A stretch of 64,000 bases of DNA from Ructibacterium sp965146665. Lineage in GTDB: Bacteria > Bacillota > Clostridia > Monoglobales > Monoglobaceae. Under the pieces are notes generated by a model. It worked only from the letters and a program-made list of their open reading frames with translations. It made no database searches and was not told the DNA's origin. Below, piece by piece: positions 43,847-53,807 of this stretch. Location: positions 9,689 through 73,688 of the forward strand of contig CBCTHE010000013.1 in NCBI GenBank assembly GCA_965146665.1, written 5' to 3'. Position numbers and translations under genes: made by a program. Position 1 is the stretch's first letter. Each line of letters opens with the position of its first letter.

Positions 43847-45073
43847 ATGAAAAAACCGGAACTGCTGGCCCCGGCCGGCAGCTTGGAAAAGCTGAAAAAG
43901 GCGTTTGTCTATGGGGCTGACGCGGTCTATATCGGCGGCGAGGAATTTTCTCTGCGGGCCGCGGCAGACAATTTTACGGTAGAGGAAATCCGGGAGGGAG
44001 CCGCGTTTGCCCATGCCCGCGGCGGCAGGGTCTATCTGACCGCCAATGTCATTCCCCACAACCGGGATATCGACGACTATGCGGATTATCTGCGGCTGGT
44101 GAAGGACACGGGGATCGACGCGGTCATTCTCTCTGATCTGGGGATGTTTGCCGTGACCCGGGAGATCGCGCCGGAGCTGGAGATACATATCAGTACACAG
44201 GCCAACAATGTGAACTACAAAAGCGCGCGGATGTGGCGGGAACTGGGCGCCAGGCGGGTTATACTGGCCCGGGAGATGTCTCTGGCGGAGATCGGCGAGA
44301 TTCGGGAGCGGGTTCAGCCGGAGCTGGAGCTTGAGGCGTTTGTGCACGGCGCCATGTGCATCTCCTATTCGGGGCGCTGTCTGCTGAGCAACTACATGGC
44401 AGGCCGGGACGGCAACAGCGGCAGCTGTGCGCATCCCTGCCGATGGAAATACTATCTTATGGAGGAACAGCGGCCGGGCGAATATATGCCGGTCTATGAA
44501 AATGAGCGGGGAACCTTCATTTATAACTCAAAGGACCTGTGCATGATTGAACATGTGGATGAACTGGTCCGCGCCGGACTGACCAGTTTTAAGATCGAGG
44601 GCCGGGTGAAATCCGAATACTATGTGGCAACGGTGGTCAAGGCATACCGCCAGGCCATTGATGCCTGCTGTGCGGACCCGGAGCACTATGTCTTTGACCC
44701 GGAATGGCTGTCAGAGCTGAGAAAGGTCAGCCACAGGGACTATACCACCGGCTTTTACTTTGGGCGGCCGGGCGGCACGGAGCAGCACTATGCCAGCAGC
44801 TCCTACATCCGCGAGTATGACATGGTGGGAATTGTCACCGGCTATGATCCACAGACCGGGATGGCAAAGGTAGTCCAGAAAAACAGGTTCTTTAAGGGCA
44901 GCCAGGTCGAATTCCTGCGGCCGGTGGGACGGTTCTTTACCCAGACCATCCGCTGTATCCAGGATGCGGCGGGAAATGAACTGGAGGTGGCCAACCGGCC
45001 CCAGAGTGTGGTCTATGTCAGGACCGACCAGCCGGTGGAGCCGGATACCTTTCTCAGACAGGAAAGAAAATGA
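43847..45073 (+). CDS. peptidase U32-family protein (TrhP-like)
   Basis: 408 residues, start behind GAGGAGGAAG. Opens KPELLAPAGSLEKLKKAFVY with GADAVYIGG; the U32 signature EAFVHGAMCISYSGRCLLSN with C171 and C178, followed by C194 and C198 (SGSCAHPCRW), likely ligands of an Fe-S cluster. Relatives in Bacillus and E. coli act in prephenate-dependent tRNA uridine hydroxylation (TrhP) or rRNA cytidine hydroxylation (RlhA), so the old peptidase name may mislead. About 100 bp after the amidase gene, on the same strand. Confidence 0.88.
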   Translation: MKKPELLAPAGSLEKLKKAFVYGADAVYIGGEEFSLRAAADNFTVEEIREGAAFAHARGGRVYLTANVIPHNRDIDDYADYLRLVKDTGIDAVILSDLGMFAVTREIAPELEIHISTQANNVNYKSARMWRELGARRVILAREMSLAEIGEIRERVQPELELEAFVHGAMCISYSGRCLLSNYMAGRDGNSGSCAHPCRWKYYLMEEQRPGEYMPVYENERGTFIYNSKDLCMIEHVDELVRAGLTSFKIEGRVKSEYYVATVVKAYRQAIDACCADPEHYVFDPEWLSELRKVSHRDYTTGFYFGRPGGTEQHYASSSYIREYDMVGIVTGYDPQTGMAKVVQKNRFFKGSQVEFLRPVGRFFTQTIRCIQDAAGNELEVANRPQSVVYVRTDQPVEPDTFLRQERK

Positions 45074-45105
45074 GGAAATCCCAATTAGTGTTATGGTATT
45101 TTAAC

Positions 45106-45134
45106 TTGACTTTTGGACAAGTTGGTGATAAAAT
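45106..45134 (+). promoter_or_regulatory. sigma-A promoter of the S-layer-like gene
   Basis: TTGACT (45106-45111), 17 bp, TAAAAT (45129-45134). Confidence 0.7.
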
Positions 45135-45137
45135 ATG

Positions 45138-45164
45138 AAATGCGGGAGTATCTATACTCCGCAT
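45138..45164 (+). promoter_or_regulatory. 5' terminal mRNA stem-loop of the S-layer-like transcript
   Basis: ATGCGG, GAGTAT, CTATACTC and CGCAT fold into a hairpin right at the predicted transcript 5' end. Such structures protect long-lived mRNAs, in keeping with an abundant surface protein (inference). Confidence 0.5.
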
Positions 45165-45211
45165 GGTTGACGTAAAATAATAAAAACATATTTTCTCGGG
45201 AGGAAACTACT

Positions 45212-48094
45212 ATGAGAAACACAAAACGGTTCCTATCCTTGGTATTGGCTGTGGCAATGCTTGCAGCCTGCATGTTTACCACTGTCATTGCCGCGGATAC
45301 AACCACAACGACAGGCGCTTCATCTTCTTTCTCTGATGTGGCCGATGACGTCTCTTACCTCACTGCAGTAAAGACACTGAATCTGATGAACATCATCAAA
45401 GGTTATGAGGACGGCACTTTCCGTCCGACACAGAACGTAACCAGAGCGGAATTCACCGCAATGCTTATGAGAACGCTGAACTATGGCGATCTGGGTTCTG
45501 CCAGCGCGTCAGAGCTTCCCTTCTCTGACATTGATGACAATAACTCTGACATCAACTGGGCGATTCCCAATATCAACACCGCCTATGGCATGGGGATCAT
45601 CAACGGCTATGAGGACGGCACCTTCCGTCCCAATGACAATGTGGCCTATGAAGAAGCGATCAAGATGATCGTCTGCACCCTGGGCTATACGGATATTGAT
45701 ATCAGCGGAACCCCGTGGTATGCACAGTATATTGCGCAGGCGAACAAGCTGGGCATTATCCGGTACGCCAGCTCTCTGGGCCAGGCGGAAACCCCGGCCA
45801 GCCGTGCCTGCATTGCGCAGATGCTGTATGATTCTCTGGAAGTCAAGATCATTGAGCAGGATACCCTGACCGACAAGACCATTCTGACCAGCTATCTGGG
45901 TTATATCAAGAATGTGGGTACTATCGCATCTGACGGTGTCACCAGCATGACCGATCCGGACGTGAACCTGAGAGACGATGAGATCCAGATTTACGCCAAG
46001 GAACCTGACAGCAGCAACTATGAGACCTATACCTATAAGACCACAGACAGCAGTCTGAAGAATTATCTGGGTTATCAGATTGAATACTATTACAAAAACG
46101 ACGGCAGCAACATCCGGACCCTGGTTCTGTATGTGCTGAAGCAGAACAAGGATCTGGTGCTCACCTCCAGCATGATTGACGAGGATACCACCACCAGCAG
46201 TCAGATCAGGTATTATAAGACAGATTCTGACAAGAACACCACCCAGGTGTCTTTGGCGGCCAACAATGTGGTCATTTACAACGGCAAGCTGTATGGCCGG
46301 GATGAGGCAAGCAGCCGCTTCTCAACCGATTTGATTCCGGAAGTGGGCAGTATGACCCTGCTGGATTCTGACGGTGACGGGAAATATGATCTGGTCAACA
46401 TCAAGGATTACGAAGTATACTATGTGAGCAGCAAGGTTCCCTCCGAGTATTCCATTGTTGACAACAAGACCAGAACCGGCGAGGATCAGCGGCTGATATT
46501 AAATGTAGATGACAGCGGCATTGAGACCAAGATTGTCAGCACAAAGGGCGCGACGGTTGCCTACAGCTCCATCAACACCGGCAACATTATCTGTCTGGCA
46601 AAGAGCAACCCCGCAAACGGCGGCAACCTGATTCAGACAGCTGTTGTTGTGACTGAGACCGTTAAGGGAACTATTAACCGGACCGAATACGGCGAATCCA
46701 TGACCATCAACAACACCAAGTACAAGTACTCCAAGGCGGCGCCCTGGATGAACGGCAGCGGAGTTGCGGACCAGCCTGAACCGGTCGTGCAGGACAGCGG
46801 AACCTATTGCCTGGATATCAATGGCGACGTGGTTGCCTATGAGAAGGAAAAAGTCAATGAAAACGTTTCTTATGGTTATATCATGGGAATGGCAGAAGCC
46901 TCAGACTCCTTTGATGACACTGTAACACTTCGGATTCTGAATCAGAGCGGGAATGAAATTTATGCGGATCTGTCCAAAAACACCCGTGTAGATGGAAAGA
47001 CCATGGGATCCATCAGTGATATTATCAAGACACTGGAAGACAGCGCATATGTACTGAACCAGGATGCGGATGCGGCGCATGTAACCGTGCAGCAGGTAAT
47101 TAAGTACAGCACCAAGAATTCCAGCACAGGCACAGTTTTGGATAAGATTGTAACCATGAAGGAAACTGACAAAACGGAGGACTCTACTGTTGATTCGCTC
47201 TACTACTATAACAAGGTAGACGGTGCGATGGATATGACCTATAACAGTGGTTCCAAACAGCTGAAATCCGGCAGCACCAGTGTGAATGTCGGCTCCGCAG
47301 TTATCTTTGTGGTACCGAGTGACCGGACCAGTTATGACGACTATGCCAAGCAGTCTTTGGCAGTTGCCTTTAAGAATAACCGGACCTATAATGTAGAATT
47401 TTATGATGTTTCCGGCACCAACTCTGCGAAGGTCGTGGTCAGCTTTGGCGCAAACGCCTCCAGCACAGTGGATTCTTCCTCTCCGGTGAATGTGGCAACA
47501 GAGGTAACCAGTGAAACAAATTCCACTACCAGCAGCAAGATGCAGTATGTGAAGGGATTTGCTTCTTCCTTCTCCACACCAAAGGGAACGCTGGACAGCT
47601 GGGTATCCAATGAATCCGATATGGATGTCCAGACTGGTGATATCTTCCGTATGGGCACCGATAAGGACGGCTATGCGAAGATTATGGAGGAATCTTTGAT
47701 CTACCGCGTCGGCGACAATAATAAATATGGAACATTTATTGAACCTGCAAGTGATGATATTGACGATGCGGAATATGTCGTGATCCTGGGAACTGTTATG
47801 GCAAAGGATGAGACCAGCTTTACACTCCGCGGTGAATATATCACGGCAAAGGATAATGTCAATCCTGATGAGGACATTGAGATCTTCAATTTCTCCGACT
47901 TCAGCGGAGCCCGGATTCTGAAGTATAATGACTCCGGTAAAGAATTGGAAATCAATGATGTATCCAGTGAGTATGAAGGGATTCTGAAGGGACTGAGCAC
48001 CTATAAAGGCGGCGCAGAGAATCCCAGCAAAGTCCTGTTGTACAAATCTCAGGGCAGAATCAGAATGCTCTGTGTTCTGGGCGAAAACGAGTAA
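45212..48094 (+). CDS. S-layer-like protein with three N-terminal SLH domains
   Basis: 960 residues, start behind GGGAGGAAACT. Signal peptide (1-28, ending VIAAD). Three SLH domains (about 36-80, 98-145, 160-205), including IIKGYEDGTFRPTQNVTRAE and IINGYEDGTFRPNDN. The remaining 750 residues are rich in Ser, Thr, Asp, Asn and Tyr with almost no Cys and no catalytic motif, typical of a self-assembling surface layer. Codon use is plainer and less GC-rich than in neighbours, in line with high expression. Strong promoter, 5' hairpin and terminator mark a single-gene unit. It may be the main S-layer protein of the strain. Confidence 0.88.
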   Translation: MRNTKRFLSLVLAVAMLAACMFTTVIAADTTTTTGASSSFSDVADDVSYLTAVKTLNLMNIIKGYEDGTFRPTQNVTRAEFTAMLMRTLNYGDLGSASASELPFSDIDDNNSDINWAIPNINTAYGMGIINGYEDGTFRPNDNVAYEEAIKMIVCTLGYTDIDISGTPWYAQYIAQANKLGIIRYASSLGQAETPASRACIAQMLYDSLEVKIIEQDTLTDKTILTSYLGYIKNVGTIASDGVTSMTDPDVNLRDDEIQIYAKEPDSSNYETYTYKTTDSSLKNYLGYQIEYYYKNDGSNIRTLVLYVLKQNKDLVLTSSMIDEDTTTSSQIRYYKTDSDKNTTQVSLAANNVVIYNGKLYGRDEASSRFSTDLIPEVGSMTLLDSDGDGKYDLVNIKDYEVYYVSSKVPSEYSIVDNKTRTGEDQRLILNVDDSGIETKIVSTKGATVAYSSINTGNIICLAKSNPANGGNLIQTAVVVTETVKGTINRTEYGESMTINNTKYKYSKAAPWMNGSGVADQPEPVVQDSGTYCLDINGDVVAYEKEKVNENVSYGYIMGMAEASDSFDDTVTLRILNQSGNEIYADLSKNTRVDGKTMGSISDIIKTLEDSAYVLNQDADAAHVTVQQVIKYSTKNSSTGTVLDKIVTMKETDKTEDSTVDSLYYYNKVDGAMDMTYNSGSKQLKSGSTSVNVGSAVIFVVPSDRTSYDDYAKQSLAVAFKNNRTYNVEFYDVSGTNSAKVVVSFGANASSTVDSSSPVNVATEVTSETNSTTSSKMQYVKGFASSFSTPKGTLDSWVSNESDMDVQTGDIFRMGTDKDGYAKIMEESLIYRVGDNNKYGTFIEPASDDIDDAEYVVILGTVMAKDETSFTLRGEYITAKDNVNPDEDIEIFNFSDFSGARILKYNDSGKELEINDVSSEYEGILKGLSTYKGGAENPSKVLLYKSQGRIRMLCVLGENE

Positions 48095-48113
48095 CAATAC
48101 TTTAAAGTAATAG

Positions 48114-48145
48114 AGTCCCTCCGGGTCTGCCGGAGGGACTTTTTT
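48114..48145 (+). terminator. terminator of the S-layer-like gene
   Basis: AGTCCCTCCGG, GTCTG, CCGGAGGGACT, T5. Confidence 0.85.
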
Positions 48146-48207
48146 GTCTGCCGCGAGGGATGTGCAAATTGTCTAAAAAGCAAAACGTCGAGCCGCAGAA
48201 GTTTTAC

Positions 48208-48236
48208 TTGACACTAGATGGAAATCTGCGTATAAT
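48208..48236 (+). promoter_or_regulatory. consensus sigma-A promoter of the MarR-ABC operon
   Basis: TTGACA (48208-48213), 17 bp, TATAAT (48231-48236): a perfect consensus match. Confidence 0.88.
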
Positions 48237-48245
48237 AGTTATACA

Positions 48246-48258
48246 CTAAATTATTTAG
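48246..48258 (+). promoter_or_regulatory. candidate MarR operator
   Basis: CTAAATTATTTAG is a perfect 13-bp palindrome lying at the predicted transcription start, 27 bp before the marR start codon, where a repressor would block the promoter. Confidence 0.65.
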
Positions 48259-48284
48259 CGCAAAACAATTAAGGAGGTGAAGAG

Positions 48285-48788
48285 TTGCCTGTTTCCTATT
48301 ACCATATCAATCAAAGCCTTAAGAAGATTCAGCTTTTGCGCCATCGATTTCTGCAGCAGCGGATGGGGCGCCTTGGGCTCCATCCCAGCCAGCTGCCCAT
48401 ATTGGAGTATATCAACAGAAATGCGGGCTGCACGCAGGTGGAAATATCAGAAGACCTGGCTCTGACGCCTGCCGCGATCGCGCTTGCCACCAAGCGGATG
48501 CAAAATGAAAAACTGCTGGAGAAAAAAGTGGATGAACACAATTTAAGGCGTAATATTCTGACCCTGACAGACCGGGGGAAGACTCTTTACGAAGAGACCA
48601 GGGGGATTTTTGATCAATTCGACCAGACCATGTACCAGGGAATGGAGCAGAGAGACTTGGAGCGGTTTCAGAGTTATCTTGACCGAATCACGATGAATAT
48701 CACCGGTGAGGAAACCAATGAAATCAATCCGAGGGTTATAACCTCTCTGATGCGTCAGCTGCGGGAGCCCGGCCCGGAGAGGGAATGA
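48285..48788 (+). CDS. MarR-family transcription repressor
   Basis: 167 residues beginning at a TTG (48285) behind AAGGAGGTGAAGAG. Winged helix-turn-helix: CTQVEISEDLALTPAAIALA and the wing KKVDEHNLRRNILTLTDRGK. First gene of an operon with two ABC half-exporters, the usual layout for a drug-responsive repressor of a BmrCD/LmrCD-type pump; a perfect palindrome at the promoter is the likely autoregulatory site. Confidence 0.9.
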   Translation: MPVSYYHINQSLKKIQLLRHRFLQQRMGRLGLHPSQLPILEYINRNAGCTQVEISEDLALTPAAIALATKRMQNEKLLEKKVDEHNLRRNILTLTDRGKTLYEETRGIFDQFDQTMYQGMEQRDLERFQSYLDRITMNITGEETNEINPRVITSLMRQLREPGPERE

Positions 48789-48902
48789 TAAGAGGGCTGG
48801 CGCATGGACGGCGTTATGATTTGCATCAGGCGGCTTTTCCAGCCCGGGCATTGACCGGGTATGCACAAATAACATTATGACAGACAAGGAGGACAGGACA
48901 CT

Positions 48903-50627
48903 ATGCGAAAGTTATTATCCCTGCTGCGGGGAAAATATCTGTGGATGACAATTTTGACACCAATCCTGATTGTCGGCGAGGTCATTATGGAAGTCTCGAT
49001 CCCAAGAATTATGGCCAATATTGTGGATATTGGGATTGGAAATAAGGATATTGCCTACGTCGCGGCCGCGGGGGGCATGATGGTGGTTATGGCCATTTTA
49101 TCCTTGTGTTTCGGCGGCTTTGCTGGCTGGACTTCGTCCATTGCGGGCATGGGCTTTGGCAAAGAGGTGCGCAAACGCATGTTTTACCGAATCCAGGACT
49201 TTTCCTTTTCCAATGTGGACCGGTTCAGCCCCTCGTCCCTGATTACCCGAATGACAACTGATATCACCAACACGCAGAACGCGTTTATGATGGTAATCCG
49301 GATGATGGTACGGGCACCGATCATGTTTATCTCTGCGTCCATTATGGCCTTTTCGCTGAACCGGGAGCTCTCAACCATTTTTCTGATTGCAGTACCCATT
49401 TTGGCAGTGGTGCTGACGGTAATTATCAGCAAGGCCTACCCCAGATTTCAAAACATGCTCAAGCGTTTTGACTTTCTCAATGCCAAGATTCAGGAGAACC
49501 TGATCGGTATCCGGGTCGTCAAGGCGTTCGTCCGGGGCGATTATGAAAACGAGGGCTTTGAGGAAGCCGCGGCGGCGGTGCGTGATACCCAGATGCGGGC
49601 AGAGCGGCTGATCGTCCTGAATATGCCCATCATGCAGATGGTGGTCTATGGCTGTATTTTGGCGGTCTTGTGGCTTGGCGGTAAAATGATTGTGGTTGGC
49701 AGTATGGGCACCGGCGATCTGGTCAGCTTTATCAGCTATGTCAATCAGATTTTGATGTCCCTGATGATGGTAGCCATGTCCTTTACCATGCTGGTTATCT
49801 CCAAGGCGTCTGTGACGAGAATTGTGGAGGTCTTAAATGACACGCCGGACATTCCGGATACGGCAGAGGATGATCCAAAGGTCAAAGATGGCTCCATTGA
49901 GTTTGACAAGGTGTGCTTCAGCTATAAGGGGGACCTGTCCAGCTGTGCGCTCCGCAGCATCGATCTTTCCATCCGCTCCGGCGAGACGGTGGGCATCATC
50001 GGCGGGACCGGAAGTTCCAAGTCCACGCTGGTTCACCTGATTCCCCGGCTGTATGACGTGACAGCGGGCAGCGTGAAGGTAGGCGGCCGGGATGTCAGGG
50101 ACTATAAACAGAAGACCCTGCGCAATGAGGTTGCCATGGTACTGCAAAAGAATGTACTGTTCAGCGGTACCATTAAAGATAACCTCCGCTGGGGAGACAA
50201 AAATGCAACGGATGAGGAGATTATTGAAGCCTGTAAGGCGGCCCAGGCGCATGACTTCATCATGTCCTTCCCTGAGGGATATGACACGGAGCTGGGACAG
50301 GGCGGCGTCAATGTATCCGGCGGGCAGAAGCAGAGGCTCTGTATTGCCCGCGCGCTTCTGAAAAAACCAAAGATCGTCATTTTGGATGACAGCACCAGTG
50401 CGGTGGATACCACCACAGACAGCAAAATCCGGGAGGCCTTCAGAAGGGAGCTGGCGGACACCACGACCATTATCATTGCTCAGCGCATTTCTTCAGTCAG
50501 CGATGCGGATAAGATCATTGTTCTGGACAACGGCCGTATCAATGCGGTGGGAACCCACGAAGAACTGCTCGCATCCAATGAGATCTACCGGGAAGTTTAT
50601 GAATCTCAGCAAAAGGGGGTGGCATAA
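48903..50627 (+). CDS. ABC half-exporter with degenerate catalytic site (multidrug type)
   Basis: 574 residues, start behind AAGGAGGACAGG. Six membrane spans (about 15-300), then an ATPase domain: Walker A GGTGSSKST (367-375), signature VSGGQKQR, Walker B IVILDD with D496 in place of the catalytic glutamate, H-loop replaced by IIIAQRI. Such a degenerate half pairs with a canonical half in heterodimeric exporters like TM287/288 and BmrCD. Its stop codon touches the start codon of the partner gene (TAAATG). Confidence 0.9.
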   Translation: MRKLLSLLRGKYLWMTILTPILIVGEVIMEVSIPRIMANIVDIGIGNKDIAYVAAAGGMMVVMAILSLCFGGFAGWTSSIAGMGFGKEVRKRMFYRIQDFSFSNVDRFSPSSLITRMTTDITNTQNAFMMVIRMMVRAPIMFISASIMAFSLNRELSTIFLIAVPILAVVLTVIISKAYPRFQNMLKRFDFLNAKIQENLIGIRVVKAFVRGDYENEGFEEAAAAVRDTQMRAERLIVLNMPIMQMVVYGCILAVLWLGGKMIVVGSMGTGDLVSFISYVNQILMSLMMVAMSFTMLVISKASVTRIVEVLNDTPDIPDTAEDDPKVKDGSIEFDKVCFSYKGDLSSCALRSIDLSIRSGETVGIIGGTGSSKSTLVHLIPRLYDVTAGSVKVGGRDVRDYKQKTLRNEVAMVLQKNVLFSGTIKDNLRWGDKNATDEEIIEACKAAQAHDFIMSFPEGYDTELGQGGVNVSGGQKQRLCIARALLKKPKIVILDDSTSAVDTTTDSKIREAFRRELADTTTIIIAQRISSVSDADKIIVLDNGRINAVGTHEELLASNEIYREVYESQQKGVA

Positions 50628-52538
50628 ATGCCTCCAGCACATAAAACAGCGGGCATGAGAAAGCCCAAAGACGCGAAGGGAACATTTTTCCGAATTCTAA
50701 GCTATTTAAGCCCGTATAAATGGCCTCTGATTCTTGTGGCCGTATTCGTGGTGATCAGCTCCGGCGCCGGTGTGGTTGGAACCTATTTCCTTAAGCCCAT
50801 TGTGGACGATTATATCGTACCTTTAATCGGAAGCCAGAACCCGGATTTTTCGGGGCTTTTGAGCATTATAATCATGCTGGCTGTCATCTATGCATTGGGT
50901 GCGCTCTGCACCTACGGCTATAACCGGATCATGGTAAATGTGGCGGCAGGGTCCCTGTACCGGATGCGGATGGATATGTTCACGCACATGCAGAAGCTGC
51001 CGATCCGGTATTTTGACACACGGACCCACGGCGAAATCATGAGCCGGTACACCAACGACATTGACACCCTGCGGAACATGATGAGCCAGAGTATTCCACA
51101 GCTGATTTCCTCGGCCATTACGGTGATCGGCGTGTTTTCCATGATGCTGGTCCTGAGCATTCCGCTGACCGTCCTTGTGGTCCTGATGATGCTGACCATG
51201 ATCTGGGTGATTAAAAAGATCGGCGGAAAGAGCTCCATGTACTACCGGAACCAGCAGAAGGCCATTGGCGCTGTGAACGGATACATCGAGGAAATGATTG
51301 ACGGACAGCGCGTGGTCAAGGTCTTCTGCCACGAGGAGGAGAGCAAGAAAAGCTTTGACGTGATCAATGAGGAGCTGTGCACGGCCGCGACCCGGGCCAA
51401 TACCTTTGCCAACATTCTCATGCCCATTATGAATAACCTGTCCTATATCCACTATGCGCTGACCGCGATTGTGGGCGCGATTCTGGCGATCTATTCCAGC
51501 CGGGCCGATCTGGGCTTTTTCAGCCTGGGCCTGGGCGCGCTGATCTCCTTTTTGCAGTATACACGGTCTTTCGCGCAGCCCATTACACAGGTGTCTCAGC
51601 AGTTCAATGTCATTTTGAACGCCCTTGCCGGCGCGGAGCGTATTTTTGCCCTGCTGGATGAGAAGCCGGAGGTGGACGACGGCTATGTGACGCTGGTCAA
51701 TGCGGTGATTGATCCGGACGGCACGGTCCATGAGGCCGAGCATCACACCGGCCGGTGGGCCTGGAAGCATCCCCACGGGGACGGCACTCTGACCTACACC
51801 CCTCTGAAAGGGGCGGTGGAGTTTGAAAACGTGGAATTTGGCTATGAGCCCAACAAGATTGTGCTCAATGGCATTACCCTGTATGCGGACCCGGGGCAAA
51901 AAATCGCCTTTGTGGGATCCACAGGGGCGGGCAAGACCACTATCACCAATCTGATCAACCGGTTTTATGACGTGCCGGACGGTAAGATCCGTTACGACGG
52001 CATCAACATCAATAAGATCAAGAAGGCGGATCTGCGAAGATCCCTGTCCATGGTTCTGCAGGACACCCATCTGTTCACCGGGACGGTGATGGACAACATC
52101 CGGTACGGAAACCTGCATGCCACGGATGAAGAGGTCATTGCCGCGGCCAAGCTGGCAAACGCGCATTGGTTTATCACGCATCTGCCCCAGGGATATGACA
52201 CCATGCTGACCGGCGACGGTTCCAACCTGAGCCAGGGCCAGCGGCAGCTGCTGGCCATTGCCAGGGCGGCTGTGGCAGATCCGCCGGTGCTGATTCTGGA
52301 TGAGGCCACCAGCTCCATCGACACCCGGACAGAGGCCCTGATTGAAAAGGGGATGGACCGGCTGATGGAGGGGCGGACTGTCTTTGTGATTGCGCACCGG
52401 CTTTCAACGGTCCGTAACTCCCATGCGATCATGGTTCTGGAGCATGGGGAGATCATTGAGCGTGGCAGTCATGAACAGCTGATTGCCCAGAAGGGCAAGT
52501 ATTATCAGCTCTATACCGGCATGTTTGAGCTCTCGTGA
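50628..52538 (+). CDS. ABC half-exporter with canonical catalytic site (multidrug type)
   Basis: 636 residues, immediately after the partner gene. Six membrane spans (about 30-330); then an insertion of about 60 residues before the ATPase domain (GTVHEAEHHTGRWAWKHP region), a feature of the larger subunit of such pairs. Walker A GSTGAGKTT (430-438), signature LSQGQRQ, Walker B LILDEATSSID with catalytic E559, and an IAHRLSTV H-loop. With the previous subunit it should form one pump controlled by MarR. Confidence 0.92.
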   Translation: MPPAHKTAGMRKPKDAKGTFFRILSYLSPYKWPLILVAVFVVISSGAGVVGTYFLKPIVDDYIVPLIGSQNPDFSGLLSIIIMLAVIYALGALCTYGYNRIMVNVAAGSLYRMRMDMFTHMQKLPIRYFDTRTHGEIMSRYTNDIDTLRNMMSQSIPQLISSAITVIGVFSMMLVLSIPLTVLVVLMMLTMIWVIKKIGGKSSMYYRNQQKAIGAVNGYIEEMIDGQRVVKVFCHEEESKKSFDVINEELCTAATRANTFANILMPIMNNLSYIHYALTAIVGAILAIYSSRADLGFFSLGLGALISFLQYTRSFAQPITQVSQQFNVILNALAGAERIFALLDEKPEVDDGYVTLVNAVIDPDGTVHEAEHHTGRWAWKHPHGDGTLTYTPLKGAVEFENVEFGYEPNKIVLNGITLYADPGQKIAFVGSTGAGKTTITNLINRFYDVPDGKIRYDGININKIKKADLRRSLSMVLQDTHLFTGTVMDNIRYGNLHATDEEVIAAAKLANAHWFITHLPQGYDTMLTGDGSNLSQGQRQLLAIARAAVADPPVLILDEATSSIDTRTEALIEKGMDRLMEGRTVFVIAHRLSTVRNSHAIMVLEHGEIIERGSHEQLIAQKGKYYQLYTGMFELS

Positions 52539-52580
52539 GCCATTGAATTGTTAAGAAATTGATTCACAGGAGATAAATAA

Positions 52581-52625
52581 AAGAGGCGGGCGCAAATGAT
52601 TTTCCATTTGCGCCCGCCTCTTTTT
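52581..52625 (+). terminator. strong terminator of the MarR-ABC operon
   Basis: AAGAGGCGGGCGCAAATG, six-base loop, CATTTGCGCCCGCCTC, T5: an 18-bp stem. Confidence 0.9.
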
Positions 52626-52909
52626 GTTTGGCAACTCTATCAGGCGTTTGACTTTTTGCACGCTCCGTGTCTTTACAGGGGCAATTCGTTCACTTGCCGC
52701 TGCATTTTTATAGCATTAAAAAAGGATGTATATCACGCTGTTTAATCTGAGAGCGGCCTTTATTGGCCGCTCTTTTTTAATCATGAAATTCAGCTATGCA
52801 AGCATAGGGTATCCTTTATTCAGCCCAGCCGGCCATGGCACGCCGGGGCACTTTGATTTCCGGTATAATAAAAATGCAGAAAGACAGAGCATAAAAAGGA
52901 GGAATTCAA
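52626..52909. other. left edge of the phage-derived block
   Basis: No gene is seen. It holds a second hairpin with T run (52751-52778) that no gene in the window needs, so a short RNA may end there. A TATAAT at 52864-52869 upstream of the tail-like gene lacks a clear -35. Confidence 0.45.
52751..52778 (+). terminator. orphan terminator before the phage block
   Basis: GAGCGGCC, TTTATT, GGCCGCTC, T6. No ORF precedes it after the ABC operon terminator; it may mark a lost gene or a small RNA. Confidence 0.65.
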
Positions 52910-53791
52910 ATGCCAAATTTAACAGCGCCGATCCCGCCAAAGCTCACCGGTGAGACGGAACGGGACCTGAAACGGCTCAGGGAATGGGGGACTGCACTGG
53001 TGGACGAGCTGTCCTATCTCTTTTCCAATCTGGACGCGGGCAATGTCAGCGAAGCGGCCTCTGTGAAAGCGGAGCACATTGACACGGCCAATGCCAGAAT
53101 CAGCAACGCCCAGATCGGGGCCCTGAACGCGGACAAGCTGGCGGCCGGAACCATTGATACAGGCAGAGTTACAGTGTCCAGCGACGATGGGAGCCTGGAG
53201 CTGGCCGACGCCAAAATCGTCGTCCGGGACCCGGAGCGGGAACGGTTTCTGGCGGCCTATGACCGGGCGTCCGGTAAATTCCAGTTTGTTCTCTACAACG
53301 AAAAAGGGGTCCCGTCGGTCTACATCAACAGCGCAGGGGATGCGGTATTCACCGGAAAGGCGGAGAGCGCGGCCATTTTTGCCTCGACCATTGTGGGAAC
53401 GGACAGCGCCTCATACGCGGCAGGAAGCGGCGGCGTGTTTGTCCTGCTGGACCCCACCGGCATGAAAATTATGCAGGATCAGAATGGCAAACGCCGGCAA
53501 AAGCTGGGTATGTCCGTGGGAGATGACGGAACCTCCTGTCTGGTGCTTGGGGCGGGCAACGGCGAGGGCGCTCACAGCGTCAACGGCGTGGTCTATACCA
53601 ACGGAACCTTCAAAATTGAGAAGAATGACCAGTACGCCAATATGGGACTGGTTGGATATGCCCCGTTTGTGACCTTCTGGGAGGAGAGCGGCGAGCTGTG
53701 GCTGTCTGGAAGCCGGGTTCTGGTCAATGGCGTTGACCTGGCCGCAAAGATTCAGGAGCTGGAAAAGCGGATTGAGGGGCTGTCCGCATGA
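52910..53791 (+). CDS. phage tail-tip/fibre-like protein
   Basis: 293 residues, start behind AAGGAGGAATTCAA. The segment NARISNAQIGALNADKLAAG followed by TIDTGRVTV is the pattern of C-terminal regions of phage tail-tip (gpJ-like) and tail fibre proteins. The middle is beta-rich and repetitive (GDAVFTGKAESAAIF). A short C-terminal coiled coil (IQELEKRIEGL) could trimerise. It lacks the large N-terminal hub domains, so it is either a small fibre protein or what remains of a larger one. It is followed 16 bp later by the portal gene. Confidence 0.6.
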   Translation: MPNLTAPIPPKLTGETERDLKRLREWGTALVDELSYLFSNLDAGNVSEAASVKAEHIDTANARISNAQIGALNADKLAAGTIDTGRVTVSSDDGSLELADAKIVVRDPERERFLAAYDRASGKFQFVLYNEKGVPSVYINSAGDAVFTGKAESAAIFASTIVGTDSASYAAGSGGVFVLLDPTGMKIMQDQNGKRRQKLGMSVGDDGTSCLVLGAGNGEGAHSVNGVVYTNGTFKIEKNDQYANMGLVGYAPFVTFWEESGELWLSGSRVLVNGVDLAAKIQELEKRIEGLSA

Positions 53792-53807
53792 GAGGAGGAA
53801 GAAAAAT

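Noticed and set aside
48903..50627. Mutated Walker B (Asp for Glu) as a sign of a broken ABC gene
   Set aside because: One degenerate site is the rule in heterodimeric exporters of this kind; the partner has the canonical glutamate.
50823..52397. A 524-codon open frame on the minus strand
   Set aside because: Antisense to an ABC exporter subunit with complete motifs; no start signal.
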